Of a DNA stretch of 64,000 nucleotides, positions 22,400 to 35,514 are shown in pieces. The notes beneath the pieces were generated by a model that worked only from the letters and a program-made list of their open reading frames with translations, did not search any database and was not told the DNA's origin. Position 1 is the stretch's first letter; every line of letters starts with the position of its first letter. This DNA comes from Heterocephalus glaber (lineage: Eukaryota; Chordata; Mammalia; Rodentia; Bathyergidae). The stretch is from positions 9,831,755 through 9,895,754 of the forward strand of contig NW_004624795.1 in NCBI RefSeq assembly GCF_000247695.1. The letters are read 5' to 3'. The position numbers were made by a program, and so were the translations under genes.

Positions 22400-23825
22400 T
22401 ACATTATAGTATTTTACATGTGTAATCATTTATAAGCAAAACATGGACATGTAGCTCATGGTGAAGACTGAATAACAGATATCTAATCTAAGTTTAATCT
22501 TACCAGAATTGCTACAACATTATGTTGGTGATACCTTTGCATATGGCTCTACTGATATAAATGACAATATCTCTGATCCTATTTCTCCCTGTCCCTATCA
22601 ATCAAAGACAATGTTCTCATTTAGGGTGTGTCTTCTTGTCAATGTTCTGCTACAGGAACTCTATTAAAGAAGCCAGCCTTAAACTTTCCTTTGACAAGAT
22701 GACACCAGGCTAGTGAACAGAATCATATCAAATCAAATTCTAGTTGCACTGTTTTGCAGCAGTTTGCAGTGAGGGCATGAACTCATTCTCAGCATAAATG
22801 ATAAAGTAGCAGGGGTAGAAACGTTGAGCATATTGAGTCCATGTTACTGCCACAAAAAGTAAAATCACTCTTGCATCCATGGCTACCTATCTCCATGATG
22901 CTCGCATGATTTTGTCTTACGTAATTCCTTCATGTGAATTTGGCGTGCTGGGTGGAGATTCTTGAATTGAATTGTGACTTAATCTACTCCATTCATACAG
23001 ACCCAGACATTCAAACACACGTATACATACACACGCATGCACATAAACACACTTTTCGTTCCAAAATGACACGGGCTGGTCCTGCAGTTTTTCTCCTGTT
23101 ATATCCTTTATCTGAAGGGACAGCCCATCTCCTCTTCCCCATCTGTACTTTATCCATTCTTCTGGTCCTGCTTATCATCTCCCACTCCTTTTGGGAACAA
23201 CCTCATAATTTCAGAATTTCTTAAAATCTAGGGGAGCCAGTTATATGGGAAAAGGGTAGACAAAATAGGTACTTCTTAGAATAAATGGATTCCTTGTCCT
23301 TGCTACCCTTCCTTCTAACTTAAAAAAAAAAGAGGAAGAAGTTAAAACAAAAGTCCACTCCACAGTAAAATGACCAAGTGTGTCATCTTAATTGTGCTTT
23401 TCACTGTCTTTAACACCACTTCAGTAACCCTAAACAGAGTGCTGGGCACAGATAGCTAGACAAGGTAGGACAACATTATTATTAATCTCTAATACATGAA
23501 AAAGAAACTGAGTTTTTTATACCCATCCCCGAAAGTAGAAGAAAAATGACTGGAAAGAACAGGGAGATATTTTGTCTCAGTATAAGGGAGGATTTTGAAA
23601 AAAAGTTGCAGCAGCTCTTCAAACAAATTGCCCTGGTAGGATCTTAGAAATGACAATTGTTGGACCAGAAGTTGATTCATAAAGTACCTTCTATTTTTGA
23701 AATGCTATCATTTGTGGTCCCATAGCATTTCTTGCTGGGGAGAGAGAATTAGAAGCACGTTGCCCTTATTTGGAGTGTGATATGAGTCACCAAGGTATGA
23801 ATCAATATAAACAATTATTTAAAAT
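22400..23825. other. No recognisable feature
   Basis: Nothing I can name. The open frame at 22934-23224 has a Leu/Ile-rich end but no recognisable family. Confidence 0.5.
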
Positions 23826-23832
23826 GCAGACT

Positions 23833-23930
23833 TCGGGGATGGATGTGTAGCGCAGTGGTGGGACCCTTACCTCACGTGTGCAAGGCCCTAGGTTTGATGT
23901 CTTACACCAAAATAAGTACATAAATATGCA
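23833..23930 (+). mobile_element. ID-type SINE, old copy
   Basis: Reads ggggatggatgtgtagcgca, then gtgtgcaaggccctaggttt and gatgtcttacacc. Diverged in both promoter boxes, with no clear target duplication. Confidence 0.75.
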
Positions 23931-24124
23931 GATTGCTGGTTTAATCCAAAGGACGTTACTACTCAGCATTCTTAGCGAAAAGACTTGGAATTTCCATTTA
24001 AACAGTAATCAGACAATTCTAATTAAATCTTTTGGATTTTCTTTTTAGTTCTTATCAGTTTAAGTGAGCATCAGGAGCCATGTGTTGGTTCTAATAGTGG
24101 CTTATCCATCCTTAGTTACTCATA

Positions 24125-24245
24125 TCATTCCATTGTGCCTTAGATTCCCTGGCCTTTTATACTTCAAAGGCCTTTGCTTAAGTACAAGTTTCAGTGCTCC
24201 TCAGGTAAGATAGCTCCTGTTGGATACCATACACTTTCTTCTGTT
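24125..24245 (+). repeat. L2-like fragment
   Basis: Shows ccctggccttttatacttca, aaggcctttgcttaagtaca and gctcctcaggtaagatagct in L2 order. Weak. Confidence 0.45.
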
Positions 24246-24249
24246 TCCC

Positions 24250-25080
24250 ACACATCTGTATCTGTATCGGTACCTATGAAAATCTGCAAACAGTAGTAGC
24301 ACATAAAATCATACTTTTTGCTAAGATATTATATTATGTAAGAATCCCAAATGCTATTAATATCTGTGGATACTTTATGAAATATTCAGTGTCTGTAACT
24401 CTGAATAGCAAGTGCAAAGAAGCATCAAAAGAACCTTCACAGTAATACAAAGGGAAGAGATACTAAGGAGTCTAACTCTACGCTTTAACAAGGAGTCCAG
24501 GGATGCCTATAACAAGCCATTGTATGCGGGCTCAATCCAAATTTAAACCTTCTTACAGCTTCTACCTTAAACCCTGCTACTTCCCTTCCTGACTCCCTGT
24601 TTTAATCAATTCTGATATTGAGTGCTAGCCACCTAGAAACTGGATATTTAGTTCCTGTTCCCTCTCTTAGGAAGACACCAAGGCAGGCAGGCAGGGCATT
24701 ATCAATCTTTGTTGTTAGGACTTTAAAACTTTCTACTGGTCCTGCTTCCTCTTTCTTTAGAACTAGAATCAGACAAGCTGTCATACAGAGGAAAAGAATC
24801 TGTGCTACATGATGCCCCAACATCATTTGCCCCTTCCTCTGATTTTCAGGCAAGACCCCAATGCCACCTTTCTGAGAGAATTTGTATCTTACTGAAATAA
24901 GTCCTTGAACATATCATAATTTAATGGGTTGAATTTTAATGACAGACTTTACAAACAAGTGAACCTCAAATTGCTCCAAGATGAGGATCACAAACTCAGT
25001 ATATGCATAAAGCTGATTCTCCTACCAGTATTATCTCTTGGCATGAGGTTCAAACATGTAACTGGGGAAGACTATCGAGA
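24250..25080. other. No recognisable feature
   Basis: No supported gene. The open frames at 24602-24853 (minus) and 24618-24812 (plus) overlap each other and lack motifs. Confidence 0.5.
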
Positions 25081-25084
25081 AGCA

Positions 25085-25262
25085 ATGGAATCTAGAAAAA
25101 GCAGTACACTAAGTACCTGGAGAAACTGAGATTCTACTCTGCAACCCAGCCTCTGTGTGTTCTTGAACAAGTATTTTATTTTCTCTTGGCCTCTCTGAAC
25201 TTCATCTGTGAAATGAGGCATAGAATTAGATAACTGTACAATTCCTCCCCATTCTAGGTTTT
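25085..25262 (+). repeat. MIR remnant
   Basis: MIR order is visible: gattctactctgcaacccag, cttgaacaagtattttattt, cctctctgaacttcatctgt, gaaatgaggcat. Diverged but convincing. Confidence 0.7.
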
Positions 25263-25639
25263 TATAAAATTTGTTTCATTCCTTTATGTTCATCTTTCTT
25301 ATGATTAAAAAATTTCCTTTCAAAGGAAAATGACCTATAAACACACATCATAATCTATTTTGTGCCCTAATCAGGATATCTGAAAGGATCAAGATGGTGA
25401 TGTGGATGTCTTCAAAGTTAGATTTTTCCCTATTCTCAATAATGGGCATTCAGCTGGCCATTAGCATCGTTTTAATGCAAAGTAATAATCAGGATTATGG
25501 GCCTAGGGAAGTTGCCATTCTACTTCTTTTTAGATGTAGAATCTCACTATTCTGAAATATATAAAAAGCTGTTCTATTCTCCTGAAACTGGTTTAAATTG
25601 AAGGCTATGCCAGTTTTTTGAAAAGCAGATGTTTAATCA

Positions 25640-26770
25640 AAGTGATTCTAGATTTTATATGAAAAAAATCAGGAATAAAATGAAATGTTAATATAGGAGA
25701 GTAGGAAGGGGAATAATTCTATCAGATGGTAAAGTATTGTATAAATAATATTATAAATTACTTATATGCATTTACATGATAAATAATAGTGCAAATATGT
25801 ACATACATATACATGCTTCCAAGTAAATTCTCAAATTTATCATGTGAAAATTTCAAATTGGTAAATAAATACATCAATCACTCAATAAGTCATGCTGGAA
25901 TAAGTGGCTAACCACTTATGGAGATAACAAAGTTAGAAAACTACCTCTTTCCTGAAGGCAAATAAATCCCAGATGAAAAAAAGATGATTATAAAAATCAT
26001 CATAATAAACTCTAATAAAAACATGAAAATACATATTTTACAATTTCATAGTTGTAAAGGCCTCTGTACACCAAATACAAAATCCAGAATTATAAAATAA
26101 AATATTCATTTTATAAAGAAAAGATTGACTACATAAATATTAAAAATTTCTGCAAAGAAAAAATAAAAAATGAAAGTGCCAAACTAGAGGGATCATACAA
26201 TATATATGACCAAGAACTTATATCTTAAGTATATACAGAGATATTATAAGTCAAAAAGAAGTAACAGAATTTAAAAGGCCATAAGTAGGGAGTTTACAGA
26301 AAGGGAGATATAAATGATCTTTAAATATTTGAAAAGCTATTCAAGTTTACTTTAACTAAAGGCGTACGTAGTTAAACATTATATAATATCATTTTAATCT
26401 ATCAAATTGTCATAAATAAAAAGTTTGATAATACATTTTGTTGAACAGGGTATGAGTGCTCATTCTCTTCCATTGTTGAAGGGAATATATATTAGTACAT
26501 CCTCTTTGGAGGATAATTTGGCAGTATGTATCTACATTAAAATCCACAAGTCCTCTTATGAAACCACAGATTCACTTGTCATGGATAAGCAGTATCTCTA
26601 ATAGTAAAAGGCTAGAAGGAGCCTAAATATGTATCCCTAAGGTGATACTGAAATAGATTACAGTGCACTCATACAATGGGATACCACACAGACATCAGAA
26701 ATCATGGGTAAAAAAACACAGATTAGACAGGTATACATTTACAGTAATGCTTATCATGTTATCTATTAAA
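25640..26770 (+). mobile_element. Old L1 (L1M-type) ORF2 3' portion
   Basis: Short matches in order suit the C-terminal end of L1 ORF2: gactacataaatattaaaaa, ttctgcaaagaaaaaataa, aagtttgataatacattttg, ggataatttggcagtatgta, tagtaaaaggctagaagga, catacaatgggataccaca. Heavily decayed, with no open frame. The strand follows from this order. Confidence 0.65.
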
Positions 26771-27850
26771 AAAACTAGAAATCTCTCTCAATAGTTCAGC
26801 CAGGGGTTTAGGTAGTGTTGAGAGTAGCAGAAAGCAGAAGGAGTATTTCCCACATATTAGGAAGCTGCTAGGTATTGGAAAAAGACAAGTAATAGAAAGG
26901 ACAAGCAAGTATTACACAATGGTCAAAAACCATGATCCGCCTTTGAGCAGAAGGCCAAGGTTCTTCACCCATTACTGAACTATTAATGGTACATTCAATA
27001 CAACTGAGCAGAAGTTTCCTGCTTACAGTGTCACCAACACTCCAAGAATCACTGTTGGACAGCCTGCTGGAACTACTGTCCTTTTCATCCTTGCCGCTAC
27101 TCTGGAATCACCAACTGTATTTGACCTCATAATTTCTGCAGCCACTTGCTAAAGCCTGACATCACCACTGCTACTCCCAGAGTCACATGAAGACAAATGT
27201 CCCCATCTTCCTCCACCATCCCAATCTCCTGCCATGCCTCCCTCTGAAAGACTGTAACTAGAAATTAGCTGAGAAAGGAATGTTCGAGAAATGTAGTTTT
27301 CAGGCTACAAGCCCTATATAATAAGGAGAAGCTCAGAAAGAGAGCTACATAGTTAGAGACAGCATTTGATGCAATTTCTGAGGTACAATGGTGAGTGTAT
27401 AGTCCAAAGTTTAGAAAGGAGTATAAATATATTAGGTTCCCTTTTTAAATTTAAAGTATGTATGTGGAGAGGGGGAGTATGCATTTCTGTATGGAGAGAA
27501 CAAGGTATAAGAATTTCATAAAATGGATTGTTTCCAAATTGGAACTGAGAAATTGGAGGTCAGAAAGGAAAGATTTCTTTTTATTCACTGTAAACTCTTT
27601 TGTATGGACGATTTTATTTTCTTACCATGTGTATAAATTGCTCCAAAAAGGAGAATTTTGTGTTCAAAAGATCACCATAATAAACAATAAAAAACACTCT
27701 CTCTACAGCGAATTTTCACTTGAAACTATTGCCATTTTTATTAAGCTTCTAAAACAAAACAAAACAAAAAAATAAATTTAAAGCACCAGACTTCTTCACG
27801 AACTTGTCCTCAGAAGATCCATGGAATGGGGTCCATCAAAGTGCATACTA
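26771..27850. other. No recognisable feature
   Basis: Part of 26890-27290 is less AT-rich and may be the end of an old repeat. I cannot name it. The open frame at 27458-27775 shows no motif. Confidence 0.4.
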
Positions 27851-27854
27851 TTGC

Positions 27855-28020
27855 CTTTCCAAATTTGTTATCACACTTAATCTTTGCAGTGCAAATATAA
27901 ATTTGTTATATTATTTTTTAGATTTACAAACTGAGATTCCAGGGAAGTTAAAGGACTTGCTTCAAGGATTCAACCAATACTTCTCAGAGCTGGAATGTGA
28001 ATACTTGCCTTCTTATTCTA
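27855..28020 (-). repeat. MIR-like remnant
   Basis: Antisense MIR pattern: cacacttaatctttgcagtg, agatttacaaactgagattc, agggaagttaaaggacttgc, then a ctggaatgtgaatac end. Confidence 0.55.
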
Positions 28021-28371
28021 AAGCCACTTCCATTTTCAGTTTATTAAAATGCCTCTTCTTTTCTGTTAAGATCCTTTCACCAGCCTGAGATTTCTTACAA
28101 TGTCAAATAACATCTGAAATAAGAGAGCCATAGCTTAGAGGTTAAAAATGTCATGATTTTAAGGAGGCTTTTACAGTAGAATTGTCTGACATTTGCATAG
28201 CTTTGCTTGGCTAAATAAGAGTAATAATTGCTAATAATAACAATGTCAATAGTAAAAGTAACTCCCAGGAGTATGAATAGTTGAGACCTAATAATTTACT
28301 GGGAATTGTACTAAATATTTTCTACATACCGTCTTCTTTAAGTACGGCAATGTAGTATTATGTTTCCACTT

Positions 28372-28775
28372 GCCATGGAGTTATGGACTCAACTGTGTCC
28401 CTCAGGATTCCTATGTTGAAGTTTGAATCCCCAGTATATTAAGACTTTTCTAGGTTTGGGGATAAGCCCTTAAAGAGGGGATTAAGATTAAATGGGTTCA
28501 GATGGGTAGAGCTGTAGTCTGATTTGACTTCCGTCCTTCTAAGAAGAAGAGACACCGGGCATAGGGATGGACAGAGAAAAAAACCATGGAAGAACACAGG
28601 GAGAAAGTGGAGAAGGCTCCATTTTCAAGCCAAAAGGAGAGACTTGAGGAGAAAGCAAACCTACCAAGAGCTGCATCCAGATTAGGCCTCCAGAAGTGGG
28701 AGGAAACAACTTTCTATTGTTTAGACCTCCCAGGTGTGGTATTTGGAATGGCAGCCCTTCAAAACTAATTTACAT
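28372..28775 (+). repeat. Old LTR-like repeat (MaLR-type layout)
   Basis: Starts gttatggactcaactgtgtc and includes tatgttgaagtttgaatccc, ctaagaagaagagacaccgg, gaagaacacagggagaaagt, caggcctccagaagtggg-like sequence and an ending ggcagcccttcaaaactaat. This is a common mammalian consensus. The open frame at 28586-28768 falls inside it and is not a gene. The family name is not certain. Confidence 0.6.
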
Positions 28776-30110
28776 TGCACCCTTGAAACTGATTTAAAGC
28801 AAGGAAGAAAACTAATATAGTTGGAAAATGGGTCATGACATTCTTGTGTCAGATTCTCCTGGGATTTTTTTTTTTGGGCAATGACTAGGAGTTGGAGAGG
28901 TTTTCTTTAACAACTCAGGACATACAGAACTTATAACTGTGCTTAAACTCGTGAAAACAGCATCAAATATACTCCGCAAGTTACTAAAAGGCAAATAAAA
29001 AGCATGAAGTTTGGAGATCTTTCCTGAAAGATGGCAGCCAGGGAAGGCTCCGACAGATTCTTAAAAAGAGCTTATCAGAGAAATTTCATGACAATGTCTT
29101 AAGAAATCAACCCAAGATATTATTTTTCAACTGATAAACTGCTGGAAGAAACAGAGAGACTAAGAGTAAAACAGAATATGTTTGATATCAACCTGACATC
29201 TAAAACAGCCAGTTCTCTAGTTACATTTTACAGGTAAACAATGTTTTTATCCAGAAGTCTAGCAAACAGAAGTTGAGAAATCTCTTCTTCAAGCCCAGTC
29301 ACGTAAAACAGAAACAATAGTAGTAACCGCATTTCCTGAACTATTAAGTTAAAAGTGAAGTGTGTGGAGACTTTCTGAGCAAACCTGGTTCTCTGTAGTC
29401 CATCTTGTCAGGTTTATCAGGATGGATACTTCAAATTGGCCAGGTAAGCATCTTTTCTTCTCCAGCCACTTCCAGCAAACCGAACCAAGTGCTTTGATTT
29501 TAAGTTGGAGTAACTCTTCTCTCTTCTCTCTTCTCTCACCCACCTCTCTCTCTCTCTCTCCCCTACACCTTAGAGTAATGCTTCTCTCCCACACTCCAGA
29601 ACTGGAAGTATTTATTGCAAGCCTAGTGTGTGCAAAATTGTGGGTCAAGGAAACAAGCATGAAGAAAAAATGGCTTTGTGCTCAAGAAAAGAGCTCTCTG
29701 AGCTACAGAGAGAAGCAAGTATTGAACTAATTTAATGCAAGGCAAGGTATGAGATATCACAGGAAACACAAAAATACTGTGCAGTTTGGATCAAGAAAGG
29801 TCAAGGTGTATCTGATTAGGTGACCGAAGCAAATCAGAAGATGTTCATAGAAAAGATAAGTTTTAAATGTATCTCAAGAAATCAGCAGGATTTCTCCAAA
29901 TAAGAGAGGAAATGTATTTCATGGGGAATGAAACAGGCAAAATGTGAACCTACAGTTTCCGTTTAAAGAAATACAGCTCGTATACTTTGGCAAAAGATAA
30001 ATGTTACAGAATTTTATTGAGGATTTGGTGTTATTTTCAACTTAAAATTTAGTAACAAAGGCATTAAGCTGAGAAGCCAGAAAAAAGTGGTCATATCTTA
30101 CTGCATAAAA
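28776..30110. other. Unassigned, with one microsatellite
   Basis: Holds a CT-rich tract at 29513-29562 (ctcttct then ctctctct). The open frames on both strands over 29349-29730 span that tract and reflect its composition. No gene recognised. Confidence 0.5.
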
Positions 30111-30115
30111 AAATA

Positions 30116-30336
30116 CCTGGGCATGGTGGTGTATAGCTGTAAGTTGAAGCACTCTGGCAGACTGAGGTAGGAGAAGCACTATTTCATTCCGAACCTGGGC
30201 AACTTAGCAATACCCTGTTTCTATATAAAAACTGAAACAAAAAGGGTTGGAGATATAGACCATTGTGAAGGCTGGGTTTGATTGTCAGTAACACACACAC
30301 ACACATGCCACACACACACACGCCACACACGCACAG
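30116..30336 (+). mobile_element. B1+ID composite SINE (B1-dID type)
   Basis: Begins cctgggcatggtggtgtata in the B1 part, then gaacctgggcaacttagcaa. The ID-like part starts gggttggagatatagaccat and ends gtcagtaaca, followed by a CA-rich tail with two gc interruptions (to about 30336). Same architecture as 12946-13130. Confidence 0.85.
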
Positions 30337-30349
30337 AAATAAGTGCCTG

Positions 30350-31140
30350 AAAATTTCAATAACAACATGTGACTAGATACAATACTGTGTCACAAAAGAC
30401 AAATTCAGAATTTCTATTGCTTGGAAAGCAGCAATTGATCACATTTTAATAAAACCAGAATTTGAATCTAATGCAAGGAATGAAATCAACCAGAAATTTT
30501 AAAACATTCCCTCAAATAGCCCTAGAGATGAAGGCATGGTTACAAAATATTTGTAAAACAACAATCAATATAACATATCACATTGCAAGAGATAATCCAA
30601 AGCTATTTTGAAATAATTTATAATATCATCCAATTTTATTACTAAAAACAATAATATTGATTTAGAATATATTCAACAATAGCAGTTAAAAAGGAACAGT
30701 TACAAAATAACCCAAAGAAGCATTTTGGATCAATTAGGAAGTTTGAATTCAGGAGTGAATAATTTTATAAAAAGAAACTATACTTGATAAGATCAAAATA
30801 TGTTTTTTCAAAAATATGACACAGATTGAATGTTAACTGTTCCAGTTAAGGCGAAAAATAAAATCAATATTAATAGTACCTAAGATTATGAATATCTTCA
30901 GTCTTCCTTAATGTATTCTATCAACATCACAACTCTAATCCATATTTGAGAAAATGATTTGGGAATCTCAAATAAAGGTTCATAAGACTTTGTATAAGAA
31001 TAAACACTGTAGAAGAATTTCTAAAAAGATAAGAATTATAAGGGAAACCCTGTGTTAACAACAGAATTTATACCTACTTCAGTGGAATTGAATTAAAAGG
31101 CCAGAAGTAAGACTTTTAAAATGCCTACATTTGGAGGAAA
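30350..31140 (+). repeat. Possible old L1-derived sequence
   Basis: A-rich on the plus strand, with phrases such as aatatcttcagtcttcctta that resemble decayed L1 ORF2. Weak and without open frame. Confidence 0.3.
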
Positions 31141-31446
31141 CTGGTAGTATAATTTCAAATAAGAGGGAAAATGATAAAGGATCCTATAGGAAAATCTCTA
31201 TATAAATCTGAGAGTAAAAGATCTGTCACAGGAGTCACTAGAGAATGTCCAGGAAGAGAGGTAAGCCTGACATCCACGCTGTCCCCATGAGTCAGTCCAC
31301 TGCTGCTGGAGGGGACAATGGCTACTTTTATACTCTCCACATACCACTTACTGACTGCTTGGCAGACTCTAACACCCACCTCCTGGGAAGAGATGCAGAG
31401 TAGAAGGTAGAAGGTGTGGATGATAATGAACCAGTAAATCTGGCCT

Positions 31447-31551
31447 ACCTCTTCTCTTCTCCTCTCTTCTCCTCTTCTCTTCTTCTCTTCTCTTCTTTTC
31501 TCTTCTCTTCTCTTCTCTTCACTTCTCTTCTTTCTGTCTCTCTCTCTCTCT
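31447..31551. repeat. Pyrimidine tract (TCTTC)n
   Basis: About 105 bases of nearly pure C and T with a tcttc/tctctt rhythm, ending in a short (TC)n run. The long minus-strand open frame over it (31155-31571, rich in Arg/Glu/Lys) is a by-product. Confidence 0.95.
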
Positions 31552-31559
31552 GTTAGTAA

Positions 31560-32160
31560 TTCATTCAACATTCAACAAATATTTCTGAAATGTCTAACAT
31601 ATAACAGGCATTGTTTTAGGCATTGTTTACACTGGTCAAAAGGGAGTATAAGGTCTTGTTGAAGGAGATGAGAAATAAACTGGATGACTGTGACATTTAC
31701 TATGCTAGATGGCAATCGATGCTACAGAAAGAGAAACGGGGGAAGGGGACAGTGAGTGTCAGATCATCAGAAATGTAATATGTATCAAAGCTTTCACCAA
31801 GAAGTCCACATCTGAGCAGAGACGTAAAGGATTTCAGGAAGCAAACATCAGGCTGTCCTGGGAAAGCACACAGTCAGAGGGAATAGCGGGTCATTGGGTT
31901 CGGAGTGTTGCTAGAGCAGCAAGTGGCCAGAGTGACTGAAGCAAGGAGTCAGTCATGGGAGCAGCCAGGGAGACAAGGTGGGCTGTGGGCCTTGAAGGCC
32001 ATGGTAAGAATTTGAGGTTTTCATCCTGAGTGAGATGGAAGCCACTGAAGTGTTGTAGCAGAAACGTGATAAGATATACTCCAAAGGGATCACTCTGGCT
32101 GCTGAGTTTAAAACACAGGAGAAGGAGACTATCAGAAGCAGAGAGACCCTTTAAGACCTA
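31560..32160 (+). repeat. Ancient mammalian repeat, copy 2 of 2
   Basis: Fuller copy of the family seen at 10815-11160. Contains attcaacaaatatttctgaa, catctgagcagagacgtaaa, ggccttgaaggccatggtaa, gagtgagatggaagccactg and gggatcactctggctgctga in the expected order. The open frame at 31709-31939 lies inside it. Confidence 0.65.
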
Positions 32161-32164
32161 TTTT

Positions 32165-34800
32165 AATATTTGATGAGTAGTAGTGAAGAGGGTGAGAAAT
32201 GCTTGGACTCTGGATACCTTTAAAGTGAGGACCAGGATGCCTCAAAAACTTCACCAAGATTTATGAGGATGGGAGACTGAAGGAGGGATGGCTTCAAGGG
32301 GAAAATAATCTGGAGTCCAGCTTGGTCATGTCTAGATGTAGATGCCAGGTAGACATCCAGTGGAAATGTTGAGTGGCAATTTAGTTTAAAGGTAATCGAT
32401 ATGACCCTAAGGTTTCCCTCAGCTTCACTAAACTTTAGATTGGCTTCTTCCTGATTAGAAGTTCCCCTTTTCCTAGAGTATTTACATTGGATATTGTAAA
32501 TACTTTCTTGCCCTCTCTGAGACAATAAACCTTCTTCTAGCTTCCAAGTTCCTCAAGGATCTTGGAACCATCACTTTGAAAAGCAATACATACATTTTGA
32601 TGTACTTAGCAGTCATTGCAATACTGTAATCACTAAAGATCTTCAACATAAATCTCTTCAACTTCTAAAGACATTTTCTTTGTTCCTGAAGCCCAATTAT
32701 CGTATATTTTCAACTTCACTATAAGCACTGGAGAGCACTCAAGATCTTTCTTAAGAATGGAGAACATGGAAATGTAGTTGATGTGCTGATTGGAAATGTC
32801 AAAGCTTTTGAATTTTAGAATTTTTGTAGAACTCTCCATTACTTCTGTCCCCCACTTTGTGTCTCATTTTTGGTCTTCACACTCATAGTCTCTTTTTCCT
32901 TTGTAGATTCATGTATTTTCATAATTTGGGGTCTTTGTGTATTTTCCCAACATGAAGAAGGGGCTTTATATTCTAGAGCTGAAATGGGATCCAGTGAAAG
33001 AGTAAATGGGTGTCTTGGGACTGGTGGTATAAGCTTTCTTTTTCTTTTTCCTCTTTCTTTGATTTTTGCCTTGGAAATGATTTTCCTTTAGTTTTCTATA
33101 TAAACTCAAGAATAGAGGATGCAGGACTTGAGTAAACATTTTGAAGTATAAAGTATGCTAGATTTTGCTTTAGACAACTTGAGTTTGTTTCTGCTATAGG
33201 TAAATGAAATTTTAAAAAAATCTGATGCATAGTTTAGCCAATGCCATTAGGAGTAAGGCCGTTATGAATATAAGTTTCAAAAAATGAGCTTAAGATCTAA
33301 GTCAAAGCAGGTAACAGAGAGAGAAGAAAATTCATGAATAGGAAAATGAGAATATCACTAGAACTTATAAAAGTAAAAACATGGCACAAATGCTTAAAGA
33401 AGGCCAGAAGCAGGGACACAATATATTTTCACAAGCACTCTACTCTTTTAGTAAGGTACAATTACTATTAGGGTCAGCCAAATTTCAGTTTTAGGCCACA
33501 GGCCTGTGGGCTTATGCTAATTTGAACAGCTGTTCAAAAGAAGTTTTTTGCTGTTTGCTTGACAAATGGAGAAAATGGTACCCACTAATGGCCTAAGTTG
33601 CTTTGACACAAACTGATTTCCCTATTGTTAAACTTACTTGCAATATCAATTGCAAACAGATTTGACAATTTGAACCTATTCTTCAGTCCTGACATGTTAA
33701 GGAAGAACTTTTCAAAATCTGAGATCTGCATTTGAAAGAATATTACCGATATTGTAACCAACTCTCTTTTATTCTCCTCTAAAAGAGAATTGAGAAGTGG
33801 GCAACTGTGGGTCATATATAGATGCCCATTGTTTGGAGAAGATTGTTAGTAACTTTTGTCTTCAGTTGTCCTCATTCAGTGCTGATCTCTCTACCTTTGG
33901 AAATAAAGCGGATGATTGCATTTTATTCATAAGAAGGGATTTATAAAATGTATAATGTTGGAAGAAACAGCTGTTTCTCTTTACTATGGCGTTTACTTTC
34001 TTTCATCGCATAGGAAGTCAGCTGGGAGATGCTAATAAATGTTGGATTGAATGAAACACAAACTTAGTGTTTGTTACTATTTGAAAATAATTTTTCCCTA
34101 ATTGTTTTTTTATGGAAGTGAGTAAAATATCTTTAAAATAATTCCTCATCTGAACAAAGAAGATAGAAGACACAATTAAAATGAAGGCCATTCAGTTGGA
34201 AAATGTAGATAATCTGTACGAGAACTAATAACACAGTAATTGAAAAGCACAGCATAGCTTTTAAGGAAACTCACAAACTGGAATTTAAGGAATAAACTTC
34301 TCTCACTTTCTTTCAAAATTACAGATCAGAATACTTGGGATCCTCAGTCTTCTCAGACAACTTTTTCTAATGATCAACATTATCTAGACTAATGGGACTC
34401 AACATTCCAGTAAGTGGAGCTAGAGTATTTTATTGCTGTTACTGTTGGTCTTGAGAAACGGACTTTTCCTTTCTCACTTTCTTTATCTAAATGTTCTTGC
34501 ATCTATGTTATGTCTCCCATTTCATTTTCATCAGTTTCATCAGTTGGTATTTGGAAGTAAGCCCATGTTCTTTTATAGTTCTTGGATGATCTTCCTTCAT
34601 TTTTTTTCTCTCTATAACATTTAGGTGCACAAAAATGTATGTTGTGTTTCTACTAAGAGTCAAATTGTTAATTCTTCTTGGATTTTAATATCTTTCATTC
34701 ACACATACAATCAACATGCTTAATTTAAGAAAATGAAAGTTAGCAATCAGAGTCGTACGCTCTGTGACAGACATCTTCTCATAAGCCCATTAAAAGATGG
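32165..34800. other. No recognisable feature
   Basis: AT-rich sequence with scattered short open frames (for example 32220-32525, 33585-33815) that lack motifs. No repeat I can name. Confidence 0.45.
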
Positions 34801-34803
34801 CTT

Positions 34804-34839
34804 CCTCACTGGTTGGGACTGCCTCACTGGTTGGGACTG
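34804..34839. repeat. 18-bp perfect tandem duplication
   Basis: The unit cctcactggttgggactg occurs at 34804-34821 and 34822-34839 without mismatch. Confidence 0.95.
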
Positions 34840-34877
34840 TCTCAGTTATCTTTATATCTATGGTTCGTACCTTTTAG

Positions 34878-35440
34878 ACACTGTTAGTCAGGGTTCCCCA
34901 GAGAAAAAGAACTGATAGGATGTACACACACGTGTGTGTGTGTGTGTACAGAAATTTGTATATAAGGAGATTTGTTATAAGGAATTGGTTCACCCAGTAA
35001 TTAGACAGGCAAGTTCCAATATATATACAGAGAATCAACACCCAGAGTCCCAGGAAAACCAGTGATTTAGTTCCAGTCTGCATCTGAAGGCCTGAAAAAT
35101 CAAGGCCTATGATTTACTTCTTATTCAAAGGTTATAAGCACAAACTCTTATGCTTGAGCTTGATGCTTCATTTCAAGTCCAAAGATAGAAGAAAATAAAA
35201 ACGAATACCCCAGTTCAAAGGCAATCAGGGAGGATGAATTCTGTCTTATTTAGGGTCAGCCTTTTTGTTCTAATCAGATCTTCAACTAATTGGATGAGGC
35301 CCATTTCTGCTTTACTCAGTTGAACAATTTAAATGTTAATCTCTTCAAGAAATATCCTCATGGAAATACCAAAGATAATATTTCTGGGTACCTCTTGGCT
35401 CAGCCAAGTTGACACATAAAATTACCCATCACAAGTTCAC
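34878..35440 (+). repeat. Interspersed repeat with a 'gttgacacataaaatta' end, copy 1
   Basis: Starts ctgttagtcagggttcccca and gagaaaaagaactgatagga, holds a short CA/GT microsatellite (34922-34948), then ggaattggttcacccagtaa, attggatgaggcccatttct and ends agttgacacataaaattacc. This is a known mammalian repeat layout shared with 36095-36440 (same orientation) and 42455-42875 (opposite). I do not assign a family name with confidence. Confidence 0.65.
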
Positions 35441-35514
35441 CCCTTGTTCACTTCACCCACACCAATATCCTTATCCCATACTTTATCCTCATGACCAAAT
35501 CATGTTATGGATTA

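Noticed and set aside
28586..28768. 60-codon frame
   Set aside because: It lies wholly inside an old LTR-like repeat (28372-28775).
31155..31571. Minus-strand open frame of 138 codons rich in Arg, Glu and Lys
   Set aside because: It crosses the (TCTTC)n pyrimidine tract, which makes a stop-free Glu/Lys/Arg run; the rest has no motif.
31709..31939. 76-codon frame
   Set aside because: It lies inside an ancient interspersed repeat (31560-32160).
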